64,000 nt of DNA from Branchinecta lynchi (taxonomy: Eukaryota > Arthropoda > Branchiopoda > Anostraca > Branchinectidae). Position 1 is the first letter of the stretch. Each line of letters starts with the position of its first letter. The position numbers and the translations under genes were made by a program. The stretch spans positions 3,701,572 through 3,765,571 of the forward strand of contig JAKZAP010000004.1 of the NCBI GenBank assembly GCA_023053575.1, given 5' to 3'. This document shows, piece after piece, positions 1 through 10,446 of the stretch. Below the pieces are notes generated by a model, which worked only from the letters and a program-made list of their open reading frames with translations, was not told the DNA's origin and searched no databases.

Positions 1-233
1 TTCTGTGTGCGTCTAGAGCAAATAAAATTCCGTCGTTGAAATTTATAGAACGTCTTTAAGTTTGTCTCACGGAAATTTGTCTTGAGCAAGATTTGCCTCG
101 TGATAATTTGTCTTCTGGTAATTTGTCTTGTGCAAAATTGCCAAAGACTGACTTGTCTCGCGAAAGTTTGTCTAGAAATTTTTGTCTTGTGCTAGATTTG
201 TCTCGTGAAAACTTGTCTCGTGATAGGTAGCCG
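1..233 (-). mobile_element. Partial copy of phrase-repeat element A
   Basis: This is a run of degenerate phrases of the type TTTGTCTCGTGAAAACTTG. It matches, in reverse complement, the left end of the element at 20,967-21,771, down to the shared terminus CGGCTACCTATCACGAG, which lies here at 218-233. The other end is cut off by the window edge. The bases beyond the shared terminus differ between the two copies, which supports 233 as a true element end. No coding potential is seen. Confidence 0.7.
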
Positions 234-1678
234 ATCAGATCTTGTCAGACCTAATATTTAGATGAGGTGTATCAGGGCGATTAAGGTATTATCAGTTACC
301 AACTGGCCTAAAAGTATTTGTAACTATAACTGCAGAACCCCAACTGAGTTATATGAGAAATAATCATGGAAATACTTAAAACAAAGAGTGTGAAAGAAAA
401 TGAAGATTACCTACCCTTGGAAGTTTCGTCTGTATGGAATGTCGCACAGGTATAGTTTAGTATGATTTAAGGTTTGGATTGTGTATGTAACATATATAAA
501 TTTTGTTCTTGTTTTGTGATTACCATGGTTGCAAAGCTTTAGCGTAAATATACTACTACTACCATTACTACATTAGTTGCGTTTTTGATTGCCGTTCCCG
601 ATCTCAGTTCGTCTTACTTCTGGTTTTCGATCACCTTACTAGTTCACAGTTTGCTTAATTGTCGTTTTTGCTGAAACGGAGACCGTGTCAGTTCTCGGTT
701 CTACCAACACCTGCGAGTGAAACGGCGAACTGTGACGCAGACGCAGTTCACCGTCCGAGTTCGCCTGTCTTGAATAAATTAACCAACAAAATTGAAAGTC
801 CTCGAAAGTGTGTTTGGAAATGGATGATTGCAACTTGTATATTTTGAATACAAGAATGGCCTTTTCACTGTCAGATGTAACTACCTTTTACTGACTTATT
901 TAGGCGATTTTATGAATGATGTGTCGTGATGTTTATTTCCCGTTTTTATTCACCTGCGTCTTGAAACGGCGAATGCGCGGGCCACATTCAGTCACACCTG
1001 TACGTAATTTGGTTCGTTAATTTGGTTATTACCCACTCTTACGTTTCATCCTGTTCACACCTAGGACGAAGAAATTCAAGATATATTAACACCATCATCA
1101 CTCAAACGTAAGCAAAACTGGCTAAAATCAGCGTCTCTGGTCTGTGATTGGTCCAAACACCCGAAAGATACGTTTCAAAATGACGGAGATGGATTTTTCG
1201 ACAAACTTACGTTTTCAGCGTCTTTTCTTCCCAATTTCGACCGTAAGACGGCCTTATTACCGGCGTCATTACTACGCGTGACTATAGTGGGGCCCGGGCA
1301 AAAGGCGTCAGGCGAACTGAGTGTAAAAACGGAAATTAAGCTGCTGCAACGGCGGACTCACAGGGGAACTTACAAGGGCGATCGAAAACGCAACTATTGT
1401 TTACGGTTTCTCCTTCCGGCTGTTAGCTTGAAAGATATTTGTAAGACCAAGGACGTTTTACGTGCGAACCGAGAGAAGGGCACGGGCCTGACTGCGTCCA
1501 TAACCAGATTCTCCAATCTTCTTTAACCGGGCGCATGTGTCAAAATGTCATATTTCAAAGTTTGACACATTTCTTTAATTGGACCTAAAATAAATAATTA
1601 TTTGAAATATTCAGCTCAGTGTTCGTATTAGCTAGGATTAACGCAGAGCGTTGGCGGCCGTAAACACCCTCTTCGCAT
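234..1678. other. Stretch without supported gene
   Basis: I see no convincing gene here. Parts at 700-1,070 and 1,280-1,530 contain loose repeats of AAACGGCGAAC-like phrases. There is a possible weak inverted pair around 990 and 1,290, too diverged to define ends. Short open frames look incidental. Confidence 0.4.
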
Positions 1679-1880
1679 TTAAAGGACACCTGAATGAAGA
1701 GTGCCAAGTATCATTCCTATCTGTATGACTTCCGTTAACATTGCCTGCAGAAAACCCAATCCAAATACGAAATAGCGTTTCCAAGCTACGATTTGTTCTC
1801 CATTTTGCGTCCGTCCTTGTTTCAGTACTCAACAATTTTAGAAATGAACAAATGTTTCCAATCAACCCTTCTTCTTGCTA
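1679..1880. repeat. One-ended fragment of the TTAA-flanked element
   Basis: The sequence begins TTAAAGGACACCTGAA and continues with similarity to both ends of the element at 9,369-10,316, including a shared stretch on fibre-like phrases around 1,840-1,870 (AATTTTAGAAATGAACAAATG). The second terminus is not found, so this is a fragment. Confidence 0.5.
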
Positions 1881-1889
1881 CTACGATAA

Positions 1890-2000
1890 CTGGCCAGATA
1901 CTAGGATAACTGCAAAAACACCTTTTGACCGTGGTATCAGATACCATGATAACTGTGAAAACTAATTTAGACCATGGTATCAGATACCATGGTAGCCTAT
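1890..2000. repeat. CCATGGTATC palindromic phrase repeats
   Basis: Short repeated phrases of the form GACCATGGTATCAGATACC are present three times in degenerate form. The best copy at about 1,971-1,993 is a near-perfect palindrome. Related phrases occur near 2,955-3,110, 3,780-3,870 and 6,110-6,160. Confidence 0.5.
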
Positions 2001-2225
2001 CTGCAAAAAATGCAACTATTGTAAAACTGAGTTCTGCTTACAACAAATTATCCTTGGCTTTGGCTGTTTTAAGCCTTTTTCCAGGCCCATTAGATTCTAG
2101 TAAAATCTTGACGAAATTCAGGTAACCGGTTTTACGCATCAATAGCATGAAACTCGTCGGGAGGAGAAGGCGCATGGAAACTGAATTGCGGCAAGTGTGA
2201 GGTGTCGTTAGTGTGAGGTTCAGAA

Positions 2226-2727
2226 TATATATATATATATATATATATATCTGTATTTGAAAGCGATTAAGCCATATACAGAAAAACAAAACAAACAACA
2301 ATCTCAACTAACAAACAACCTCACATTCTTAACCTAATATCCTACCGACTTTCTGCTAAACTAATAACTTTTTCTACCATATTGCCAAAACACACTATAG
2401 ACCTAGCATTTGTAGACTTAAGGATACCTAGAAGTAGCTCATCCCCCCCATTCTGAAAAAGAGTACCCCTTATATTAGAAAGCTCCTTACACCTCAAGAG
2501 AACATGGCCCAGCCCCTCATCACTCGAATTACAAAAAGGACAAGGATACTGCGCTTCCGGACCACCACTTTTCCTTTTCCAAAAACTTTTTCCAAGTACT
2601 GGTAGACAGTTTGCTCTTGCTTGGATCCACAAACGAATAAATTTTACTGGGATTTTCAACTTTAAATAGAACTCAGTACCAAAACACTCTTTAATTTCCT
2701 GATACAGTTTCAGACTAGATGACTTGT
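2226..2727 (-). mobile_element. 5'-truncated LINE 3' end with (TA)n tail
   Basis: On the minus strand an open frame (about 2,720 to 2,342) encodes the C-terminal end of a non-LTR retrotransposon polyprotein. It shows the zinc-knuckle-like motif CPFC-x9-H-x5-C in the context typical of reverse transcriptase tails (WIQARANCLPVLGKSFWKRK). A 3' untranslated part and a (TA)n tract at 2,226-2,250 follow. The same sequence recurs at 8,262-8,690 on the plus strand. Both copies lack the reverse transcriptase, as expected for 5' truncation during target-primed integration. Beyond about 2,727 the similarity cannot be followed. Confidence 0.75.
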
Positions 2728-3139
2728 GAAGATGACTTGTGAATATTACATATGAAGTTTGGGTCTCCGGGCTAAAGAATTAATTATTGCAGTTACGGAA
2801 GTAGGTAGTATTCGCATTATGGGTACGAAGTGTCCTTGAAGGTTTTTTAATGAAGACTAAACAAGATGGAAAACGTGGACGAAAGAGCATTGTGAAATCT
2901 GAGCTAAAAACATCGTGCGTCAAACAAATAATTGTTTGTTTTTCACATTAGTTGCGTTATTGCAGATACCACAATATCTAACAACACGATCTATAGACAT
3001 TTTTTACAGTAGTTGCGGTCTCTAATTCAAAAGTAGTTTTGCAGTTACTAGGTTTCTCGACTCCTACCGTGATATCTGATATTCAGATACCAATGTCGCC
3101 GACCGTAGTAGCTGATTCGTCTGAAAAAGTCATCTCATT

Positions 3140-3630
3140 TTTATAAGTAGTGTACTGAAAGACAAAGATGCTCCTCAGCCGGGATTTGAACCCAGAACCC
3201 TCTGCTTGCAAGGCAGGCGCTCTACCATTTGAGCTACCGAGGGGCTTGTGAACAGCGTTCACAAACCACTACAATAGTCCGGTCCGGTCGGCCAGCCACA
3301 GGAACAGTGATCCCGCCCGAAGGCAAATTCATCTAACCAGTTCACATCCCTATGTCACGGAAATTAATAATAACACGCAGATATCACTTTACACAAAGGA
3401 CTTTTACCGTGACCAATAAACCAGAAAATTTTCCCATTAAAATTATAGGTTTGGTTTTCATTTGGTTTTCACCATGAGACCCCACCTTGTGGGTCCTGGT
3501 TTATCTACGTGGCTTCGACAATGGAGTCTTAGACTTCTAAATTATATTCGAAAAAACTAATTTCTGGTTTATTGATCACGGTAAAAGTCCCTTGCGTAAA
3601 GTGCCATCTGCGTATTATTAAAAGTAATCT
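3140..3630 (-). mobile_element. SINE-like composite with tRNA-like part and inverted repeat
   Basis: The insertion interrupts repeat R8 and is flanked by a degenerate duplication, ATCTCATT on the left and ATCTCACT on the right. It holds a tRNA-like sequence (3,171-3,244, minus) and a conserved segment to about 3,345 that is shared with 29,875-29,960. It also has a foldback part whose arms, about 3,374-3,430 and 3,560-3,622, share ACGCAGAT, CACTTTAC and TCTGGTTTATTG-type blocks. A third related piece lies near 16,920-17,015. Confidence 0.55.
3171..3244 (-). tRNA. tRNA-Ala(UGC)-like sequence, probably SINE-embedded
   Basis: Read on the minus strand, this 74-nt sequence has a D arm (TAGCTCAAATGGTAGAGC), an anticodon arm with loop CTTGCAA giving anticodon TGC, and a T arm GGGTTCAAATCCC. 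The acceptor stem starts CCCCTCG and has one C-A mismatch and a G-T pair, and it lacks the usual Ala identity of a G3-U70 context. Because 29,802-29,875 carries a similar unit with a different anticodon and the same flanks, a repeat-embedded tRNA relic is more likely than a working gene. Confidence 0.5.
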
Positions 3631-4101
3631 CACTCGCATCATCACGAACACAAGAGCTTAGGTATTTTTCAAATTGGTGGGAAAGAAATTTTGCACTTGT
3701 GATATGAGTAGATCTAATTGGTTTTGGAATGTAAGTTGAAAACCTCACAAAAAGTGCAAATTCGCCAATTTTCGTTCTTGCAAAGCAACCGTACGGTACC
3801 AGCTAACTGCTGAAATGAAATTAACCGTGGTTAGATACCACAGTAATCTGCGTAACCACAACTATTGTATGTAGGCTATGTATAAATGTACTTGTTACCA
3901 ATCTTTAATAACTACAAATGCATAAAGCAGAGCATGAGAAACAGAAAGAAAAACACGAGAGAAGAAAAGATCCAAATCAGATCCCAACCAATTACAAACT
4001 AACAAAAAACAGAACATGTTCGAGTAAACACCAAAAAAAAATGCCTCTGCAGGGATGGTGAGACGGCGTTCAACTTCAAATTTCGGCCATTTCTATTATT
4101 G

Positions 4102-4402
4102 CACTGTCAGAAGTTTCATAACAGATTGCGCATAACACTTTTAAGAATAACACCTTTTCACTTAGAAATAAAGTGTTATGACCAATTAAGCTTATACTAT
4201 TTCGTGCCTAGATCTCCAACAACACCTTCAATAGGTAAAAATACTACACTGTCAGAAGTTACATAACGACAACAGAAGGATGCGCGGTTTCAACACATAA
4301 CACTTTGGGATGTTATCTGTTATATTTCTTTCGTTCCCGTTAGTACTCTTACTCTTACCTTGAAAGTGTTATACGCTATCTGTTATGAAACTTCTGACAG
4401 TG
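4102..4402. mobile_element. MITE with CACTGTCAGAAG terminal inverted repeats
   Basis: The termini CACTGTCAGAAGTTTCATAA and its reverse complement bound about 300 bp. The inverted arms continue through AACAGAT and the ATAACACTTT blocks. A third copy of the terminus starts near 4,247, so two related elements may be nested or adjacent. No clear target duplication is visible. Confidence 0.7.
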
Positions 4403-4489
4403 TGGTTCCCGCAGACCGTATTTTCTAGTTCATGGTTTATTTCTAGACCGGAACGGGGCTCCAAGTAGAAGTTTTGTATCTTTAAAGAA

Positions 4490-4687
4490 TATTTCCCGGA
4501 GGTTCGGATGTGTCTTCTTCACTCAAGATATCTCGAAAGGGGACAACATATAAAAGTTTGCCCATTATTGAACTATTGAAAATCCAGGAGAGTAGTTTCC
4601 TAAAACATGAACAAGAAGAAATATTAAGAAATATCTGGAAATCATTTGTAAAACAAATTGACAAACGAAGGGACAAAACTATTTATT
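4490..4687 (+). CDS. Possible coding exon, unknown protein
   Basis: One plus-strand frame is open for about 63 codons and ends with TAA at 4,685-4,687. Its composition looks protein-like: hydrophilic and helix-prone, with KIQESSFLKHEQEEILRNIW in the middle. A stop lies just upstream, so if real it would be an exon entered through an acceptor such as TTTAAAG near 4,482. I do not recognise the family. It could equally be a relic of a retrotransposon frame. Confidence 0.25.
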
Positions 4688-4689
4688 AA

Positions 4690-5280
4690 CCAGGCGTGGG
4701 AACATGCAACCAATCGTAGCCTGGTACTTAATCGTGGAAGTCGGAAACTGCCGCCTCGTATTCTGGTAGCAGGTTTGAAGGATTGCGCTATCAGAATGCT
4801 TGTACCAAACCTGATAGTCCTAGGTGGTGGACTTTTCCAGGAGCAAATCGGGATTAATTAAGGAATAGGGAACTTCGAATTCTTTTAAGCTGTTGTAACT
4901 GCTCTTGCGTCAGTCTGAAATATAACACTTGGGTTGCAGTACCCTAGGTCTGATTGTATAAATAAGAAATAATAGTTTAGCTGGTGACCTGGAGGTACTA
5001 CATTGCGGGTTAGAAGTGTATGGCCAAATTCGTCCTTTTAGCACAGCCTCAATTAATAGCAGATTTAGCTTAAGTAGTCGAACATACGCAGGTCTCAAGC
5101 GATAAGCGTACTTTCTGTGAGATGTGGCTGTAATTAGACTGCATGGTAAGGTAAGGTAGGGTACTATTTCCTGAAACATGTAGATGTGAAGTTTAGCAGT
5201 TCCAGGCGAACTTGTACTACAATGACTTAGGACATATGATAAACATATTCTTATCCCTCGGTCAAGGGACCAGGGGCGTC
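4690..5280. other. Stretch without supported gene
   Basis: No convincing open frame, RNA gene or repeat could be supported here. Short open frames on the minus strand (4,910-5,179) have no recognisable features. Confidence 0.4.
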
Positions 5281-5500
5281 ACGACAGGGGGGTAGGGGGG
5301 ACGCCCCCCCCTAACGTTGTCTGCCAGTCGGTAAAAAATAACCGAGTTCGCGCCGCGATTTTCGCCAAAACGGTTGATTTTTTTCGTTAAACGGTCGATG
5401 TTTCTAAAAATCGGTCGATGTTTTTCGAAACTGTCATTTTTTCCCGCAAAAACAGTCGGTAAAAATTACCAACCAGTCGGTAAATTCATTAGCCCCCCCC
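5280..5500. repeat. CAGTCGGTAAAAA phrase repeat with C-rich ends
   Basis: The unit starts with a C-run (CGCCCCCCCCTAACG) and continues with degenerate repeats of AGTCGGTAAAAA and GGTCGATGTTT. A related, shorter copy is at 17,100-17,235. The final C and A runs lie next to the splice-donor end of gene A exon 3. Confidence 0.55.
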
Positions 5501-5598
5501 CCAAAAAAAAAACATTTTGGCTAGTAACGCCTCTGCAAGGGACTGCTCATTCTCAGACACGGGTTCATCTAAGCAATATAGAAATGAGAATGACTTAC

Positions 5599-7335
5599 CG
5601 ACAGTACAGACAGACCGTCCTGTGCAGTTCCGCACTGAAGCTTCCTCATCCAATATTTCAGAAATGTTGTTGAGTTTTTTGACATTTTGTGAAATCTGGA
5701 TTGTCCGATTATCCGCTGTTCGGCAGACACAGTTTACGTTACCAGTGTTGCCGATCGATAGTAATTTCACGATTGTCAGCATTGTTGCCACCGTCCCGAC
5801 AACCAACAAAAACCCAATCTGTCTCTTTCTTCGCTTTAGTTGTCGGCACTCATCGCTTTCTTGAAGAGCTTCTGTAATTGATAATCAGGCTAAATCATAA
5901 ATTGCGCTTTAACACCACGGTGTAAACTCATTTTTGCAGTTCCCGTTGTATCTGAAAAAGTCAGCCCGCTTTTATCATCAGCAACACAAGAGCCTAGATT
6001 AGTGTTAAATAGGTGGGAAAGAAGTTTGGAACTAGTGAATGGGAGTAGATACAAGGATTTTTTGCGAGGTGACTTTTAAAAAGGCAGATCAGACCATTGT
6101 AGTTTTCGCAAAGCAACCGTGTTATCAGATATTACGGTAACTGCACTCGTAAATGCAGGACTGGTGGACTTTCAATGCGTTAGTTGCCTACCCTTAACAG
6201 GATACTAAAACGCAGGATACTAAAACGAGGAAATAAATGTCAAATTTTAAGTATGGAAGTTGCTGACCCCTTGCAGGAGGGAACGTTGCAGCTTTCCGGT
6301 TTTTCATATTTTTAATTCTGGTGTAACTTTCCTCGTTTTCGTATGTCTTTCGCGGTTGTAAGTTTTCTCGTGCACCATGCCTTTCCTTTCCTGCTTTTAG
6401 TCAATGGTTAGCTGTAATGGTGTTGGTTGCGCCTCCTCAAAGCATCCTAAAACGGGGAGAGGAAACATCGAAGCTTTCCAGTTCTTAGTATCCTCTACGG
6501 CTACTGAAGGGGCACTTTTCCTCTTTTTCTCATGCCTCTCCTACTCTTAATAGCCTTTTCTGCTTTAGTATCCTCTCCCCCTTCTTCGTGACTTCCCTTT
6601 CCTGTTTTTATGCCTTGAACACACGATCAGGGTCGGGTACTCCCGGTCTGGAATTCCTGCCCGGATTTCCGGCACCATCATCACTTCAGTATGGAAAAGT
6701 TGAAATTTTTTCAACTTGATGATGAAAGTGCAGGAAACCCGGACGGGGAATCCTGATCGTGTGTTCGCACTATTATAGTGCGAACACACGATCAGGGTCA
6801 CGAGCTCCCGAACTGGAATTCCTGCCCGGCTTTTCACCATCATCATCACTTCCATATGGAAAAGTTGATATTTTTGAACTTTTCCATGTGGAATTGATAA
6901 TGGTGCCGAAAATCCGGGTAGGAATTCCAGACCGGGAGCTGCCGATCCTGATCGTGTGTTCGCACTTTTAGTCAATACTCCTGACGACTAACTCTACGTG
7001 GGATCGTCGTGTACCTCGCGGAAGGACCAGAAGCGTCACCATAGATGCACCCAACGAACTCCGCTTATTGGTTGACATAGTATTTGAGTAATCGTTCGGG
7101 CAACCTTTCTCGTCCATCCCAAGGTCAAAATAGTCAGATAGATTTTTCTTTGGATCACGAGGCTGGCAATGAGGTACGACTGGAGGTGATATTTGGTAAC
7201 CGAATAACATCTGGTCGTTACGAAATTTATTTCTGAGTTCGGCCATTCTAATAATATCTGCGAACAAATAAGAATAAAATCATCACACACCATACTCAGC
7301 AAAAGTAACTTACCATAATCTGCTGTAGTCACCAT
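5599..7335 (-). CDS. Gene A: putative type II membrane protein, first three coding exons
   Basis: Three exons on the minus strand join in frame. Exon 1 (7,314-7,335) is 22 nt, ATG to G|GTAAGT. Exon 2 (7,015-7,257) follows a 56-nt intron ending TTGTTCGCAG; its donor, GTACAC, is weak, so its 3' end is uncertain. Exon 3 (5,599-5,871, 273 nt) has acceptor CAATTACAG and donor GTAAGT, and is phase 1 at both sides. Exon 3 encodes a basic stop-transfer stretch (RQLKRRKRQIGF), about 20 hydrophobic residues (LLVVGTVATMLTIVKLL), then an outside part with GNVNCVC and NCTGRSVCTVG. The basic side precedes the hydrophobic segment, which predicts an N-in, C-out topology. Homologous exons lie at 30,284-30,532 and at the right edge. 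Exon 4 onward is not identified; it should lie below 5.6 kb. I do not recognise the family. Confidence 0.6.
5905..6170. repeat. Uninterrupted copy of repeat R8
   Basis: This copy is collinear with 3,111-3,870 but lacks the SINE-like insertion. It ends in the GCAAAGCAACCGT and ATCAGATATTACGGTAACTG phrases. It lies in the intron between exons 2 and 3 of gene A. Confidence 0.5.
6175..6612. repeat. Degenerate tandem repeat, 'GGATACTAAAA(C)...AGGAAAGG' phrases
   Basis: Phrases such as AGTTGCCTACCC, GGATACTAAAACG and GCAGCTTTCC recur several times in loose order. The same vocabulary is found at 12,355-12,780 and 48,600-48,720. No coding signal. Confidence 0.5.
6617..6965. mobile_element. Two abutting palindromic MITEs
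   Basis: Two hairpin units, 6,617-6,770 and 6,778-6,965, share the terminal sequence GTGCGAACACACGATCAGG and internal GGTCTGGAATTCCTGCCCGG. Each unit is itself an inverted repeat, and the two are separated by only TATTATA. They lie in the intron between exons 2 and 3 of gene A, 50 bp from the proposed exon 2 donor. Confidence 0.8.
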
Positions 7336-7770
7336 TGCTAGTGAGTTTATTCTTGGCGTTGGTTACTTCAGTAGACAAGCAATAGTTAAATACTGGCAGA
7401 TTTGCTGGCACTTCCTTCCGTTTTCGTTTTGCCCATAAGACAAGCCGAGAACTAGTTTTACTTGAAATCAAGGCTCTGCTCTCGGAAAACCCGCGTCATG
7501 TGCGTAGGGAAGTGACATCATACGATGTTGGCACCACAGACCCAGACATGAAACTCGCATAAGTCCCATGGGTTGCAAAAAATTGGCACCTCCTACTGGT
7601 TGGACTTAAACGTCTTTCGACCGTCCCTTCTGTCAGACCATCATTAAACTTCAAGTGTCGTTTGGTATGGTTTATAAATACTCTTTTCTTTTGTTATTGT
7701 TTACCGGAAATCTGGAAATTCGGTAGAAGTGAGGCACGATGTTTTAATCAATTTCGTCGAAGTAGATACG
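7336..7770 (-). promoter_or_regulatory. Upstream region of gene A
   Basis: The 60-70 nt before the gene A start codon are similar to those before the gene B start at 52,633-52,700 (shared block GCCAGTAYTTAACT about 65 nt upstream). This supports both as 5' untranslated regions. No clear TATA box is visible. The rest of the stretch to 7,770 shows no gene. Confidence 0.35.
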
Positions 7771-7776
7771 ACGTGA

Positions 7777-7977
7777 AAGGGTAAACACACATGCTGAATC
7801 CATATTTGAATATGGTTTTCACAGATGATTAACCATTGGCCTTAACCTGTTACAGAATTTAATAATCAAAGTTTTAAGGAGTCGTATTAAGACCCTATAT
7901 TTGCAAGACCCAATTTTCTGGAACAGATATTAAATTTTTGGTATCCATCCAAACCTTTGGTCTTGTTTTTTTTAGTA
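7777..7977 (+). mobile_element. Right-end fragment of tandem-core family F1
   Basis: The segment reads GTAAACACACATGCTGAATCC through CCTTTGGTCTTGTT and matches the right ends of the full F1 copies at 24,821-26,120 and 50,831-51,898. The core repeats and the left end are missing. Confidence 0.7.
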
Positions 7978-8261
7978 AGCTTTTGCTTTTGTTTAAAAAT
8001 TTGACCCAAGATACCGGATGTGAGATGTGAAATTCTTTACTATAGCCTTAACTTTAATTCTTAATCTGCCGGAAATTCTTTTGGTTAATCTAATATAGGA
8101 GGGCGGATTACTTTCTAATTCAAGCATTCTAACCATAGATGACAGCCTTTTCAGAGTCGTCCGGAAGGTGCCCAGAAGGAAGTGAAACCAAACACGGATA
8201 CGAACATGAAAACTATTGTACAAGTACGTCCACACAGCGGCTGTTAGTTCTGTTTAATTTA

Positions 8262-8690
8262 TATATAATCCCAGTAAAATTTATTCATTTATGGATCCAG
8301 GCAAGAGCAAACTGTCTACCAGTACTTGGAAAAAGTTTTTGGAAAAGGAAAAGTGGTGGTCCGGAAGCGCAGTATCCTTGTCCTTTTTGTAATTCGAGTG
8401 ATGAGGGGCTGGGCCATCTTCTCTTGAGGTGTGAGGAGCTTTCTAATATAAGGGGTACTCTTTTTCAGAATGGGGAGATGAGCTACTTCTAGGTATCCTT
8501 AAGTCTACAAATGCTAGGTCTATAGTGTGTTTTGGCAACATGATAGAAAAAGTTATTAGTTTAGCAGAAAGTCGGTAGGATATTAAGTTAAGAATGTGAG
8601 GTTGTTTGTTAGTTGAGATTGTTGTTTGTTTTGTTTTTCTGTATGTGGCTTAATCGCTTTCAAATACAGTTATATATATATATGGCATTA
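8262..8690 (+). mobile_element. 5'-truncated LINE 3' end, inverted copy of 2,226-2,727
   Basis: The open frame from 8,268 encodes the same polyprotein tail as the 2.3-kb copy (CPFC zinc-binding motif). A frameshift near 8,475 breaks it before the stop. The 3' part ends in (TA)n at about 8,672-8,683. The junction with unrelated sequence is at about ATCCCAGTAAAATT. Confidence 0.75.
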
Positions 8691-8723
8691 CAGAATACAA
8701 TATGTAGACTTTATATCTTCACT

Positions 8724-9051
8724 ACACTGTAAAAAGTTTCTCCGAATAAGGATGCAGTATTTGCTACTGGGATTAATCTTATCTCTATTGGGATAAAATT
8801 AAACCGAATTAGGGATTATCTTTTCTCAATAGAGACAAAATTAATCCCAGTAGCAAATACTGCAAGATTTGTTTTTACTGTGTATAGAAAGTATCTCCGA
8901 ATAAGGATTAAAGTTAAATGCAGTATTTGCTACTGGGATTATTCTTATCTCTACGGAGGGTGAGATTAATACGAAATCGAGATAAGATGAATCCCAGTAG
9001 CAAATACTGCAGTTAACTTTAATCCTTACTCGGAGATACTTTTTACAGTGT
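8724..9051. mobile_element. MITE with ACACTGTAAAAAG terminal inverted repeats
   Basis: The outer termini ACACTGTAAAAAG and CTTTTTACAGTGT enclose two hairpins that share GCAGTATTTGCTACTGGGAT in both orientations. The middle (about 8,875-8,885) has a copy of the terminal TTTTTACTGTGT. It therefore looks like two fused copies of one palindromic element. Confidence 0.75.
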
Positions 9052-9104
9052 TTGTCTTACCTTGAAGTTTTGTTTTTGTGTTTGTAGTTTTGCACTTTGA
9101 GGTG

Positions 9105-10440
9105 ATGATGCGCACTTTAAGCGGGCTATGAATTTACGTGTAAGCAAACCCTAGAGGCAAAAATGATCATGGGCCCTCTGAAATAAAAATACATCTTTTG
9201 GTCAAAATTACTTCTTTCACATTGCGGGTAATAAAAGCGCTTGAAGGGCGCTAGAAACTAATTTAAAAACAAAAACCCTAAGGCAGAATTGAACATGGGC
9301 CCACGGGGATCATAAAAATGTATCGTCTGCACAGAACTGATTTTTTTTTTTTTTTTTTAGAACTTTAAAGGACACCTGAACAATGAAACCATACTTGGAC
9401 ACACCATGGAGAATGCATTTACAAACGTGGCCACGGAGAGCATTCTTCTCCTGAGCGTGACGTTTTCAAAATAGGGATGTTCGTTTCTGGAGGATTGCAC
9501 ATGCAGACTCCAAGACAAAAAGCGCAATTCCTTCAAATCTTGTACAGCGCTGGCCGGATCGTATTGGTTTTCTTCTATATAGACGTTTGGGCTTAACTGG
9601 TTGAAAAATATTCCAGAAGAAGGGTTGATTGGAGGCATTTGTTCATTTCTAAAATTGTTCGGTACTGAAATAAGGACAGATGCAAAATGGAGCAAAAATC
9701 ATCTTTGAAACACTAAACGTGTCCGAAAGCTCCGAAACGAACGAAAATGCTGAATTAATTCAGCATTTTATGCAACATTTCTTTTTCGGACTTAAATTCT
9801 CGCTCAATTGACGCAGCCTTAATTAAGCATAAAATTCATCGAGAAATTTAGCAAGAATGCTAAATTTTATGCTGAATTTTCAAGAAGAAACTGGGGAGTA
9901 CGGCAATTCTTTCAGTGTTTTCGGCGGCAAACATACAAAATTCAAAAAGACAACTGACAATTCAAACATTCCAAATTCTAAGACAACTGGCGATCATGGC
10001 CAACGAAGAAAGGAAAGATAAGAAGATAAGAAGGATGGATATCAGTAGCTGATCCATTTTGTCAGCTTTATACATTTTTTTTTTCTTCTTCTTCCTGACT
10101 TCAATTTTGGTATTCTAGAAGTGTCAGAGAACAAAAAAAGGTAACAGCTGTCGGACAAAAAAAAATTGAAACTGCAGCATTAGTGCAGCATTTACAGCAC
10201 CAAAAAGCTTTCGAACACGTTAACTATGTCGTATTTGGATTGGGTTTCCTGCAGGCAGTATTAACGGAAGTCATACAGATAGGGATGATACTTGGTACTC
10301 TTCATTCAGGTGTCCTTTAAGGATTTATTTGTATGCCAAACCGTTGAGACAAGAATGATCATGGGCCGTTTGAAATCATGAAAAAGCATCTTTTGGTCAA
10401 AATTATTGCTTTCACTTTGCGGTTAGGATGTGCAACTATT
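9105..10440 (+). mobile_element. Family F3 array, interrupted by a TTAA element
   Basis: About 135-bp units carry the phrases GCGCACTTTAAG, GTAAGCAAAACCCTAGAGGC, ATGATCATGGGCCC and CTTTTGGTCAAAATTA. The array runs to 9,368 and resumes at 10,317; the interruption falls exactly in the ACTTTAAGG phrase. Other F3 copies lie at 15,754-16,090, 16,440-16,530, 23,190-23,572 and 57,738-58,300. Confidence 0.65.
9369..10316. mobile_element. Non-autonomous element with TTAA target duplication
   Basis: TTAA flanks both ends (9,365-9,368 and 10,317-10,320). The termini are AGGACACCTGAA and its reverse complement. A TTAA duplication is the hallmark of piggyBac-like insertion, though the termini do not show the usual CCC start. 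No transposase was recognised. The left arm (to 9,700) and the right 90 bp are also similar to 1,679-1,880. Confidence 0.7.
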
Positions 10441-10446
10441 TCCAAG

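Larger units (their letters stand above)
3111..3870. repeat. Low-copy repeat R8, interrupted by a SINE-like insertion
   Basis: Segments 3,111-3,140 and 3,630-3,870 together match 5,940-6,160 in order: CTGAAAAAGTCA, then AACACAAGAG, GGTGGGAAAGAA, GCAAAGCAACCGT. Between them lies the insertion described next. This gives a clear relative age: R8 came first and the insertion later. Confidence 0.55.

Noticed and set aside
9357..9695. 112-codon minus-strand frame
   Set aside because: It lies in the left arm of the TTAA-flanked element and is not open in the related copy at 1,679-1,880; probably incidental.
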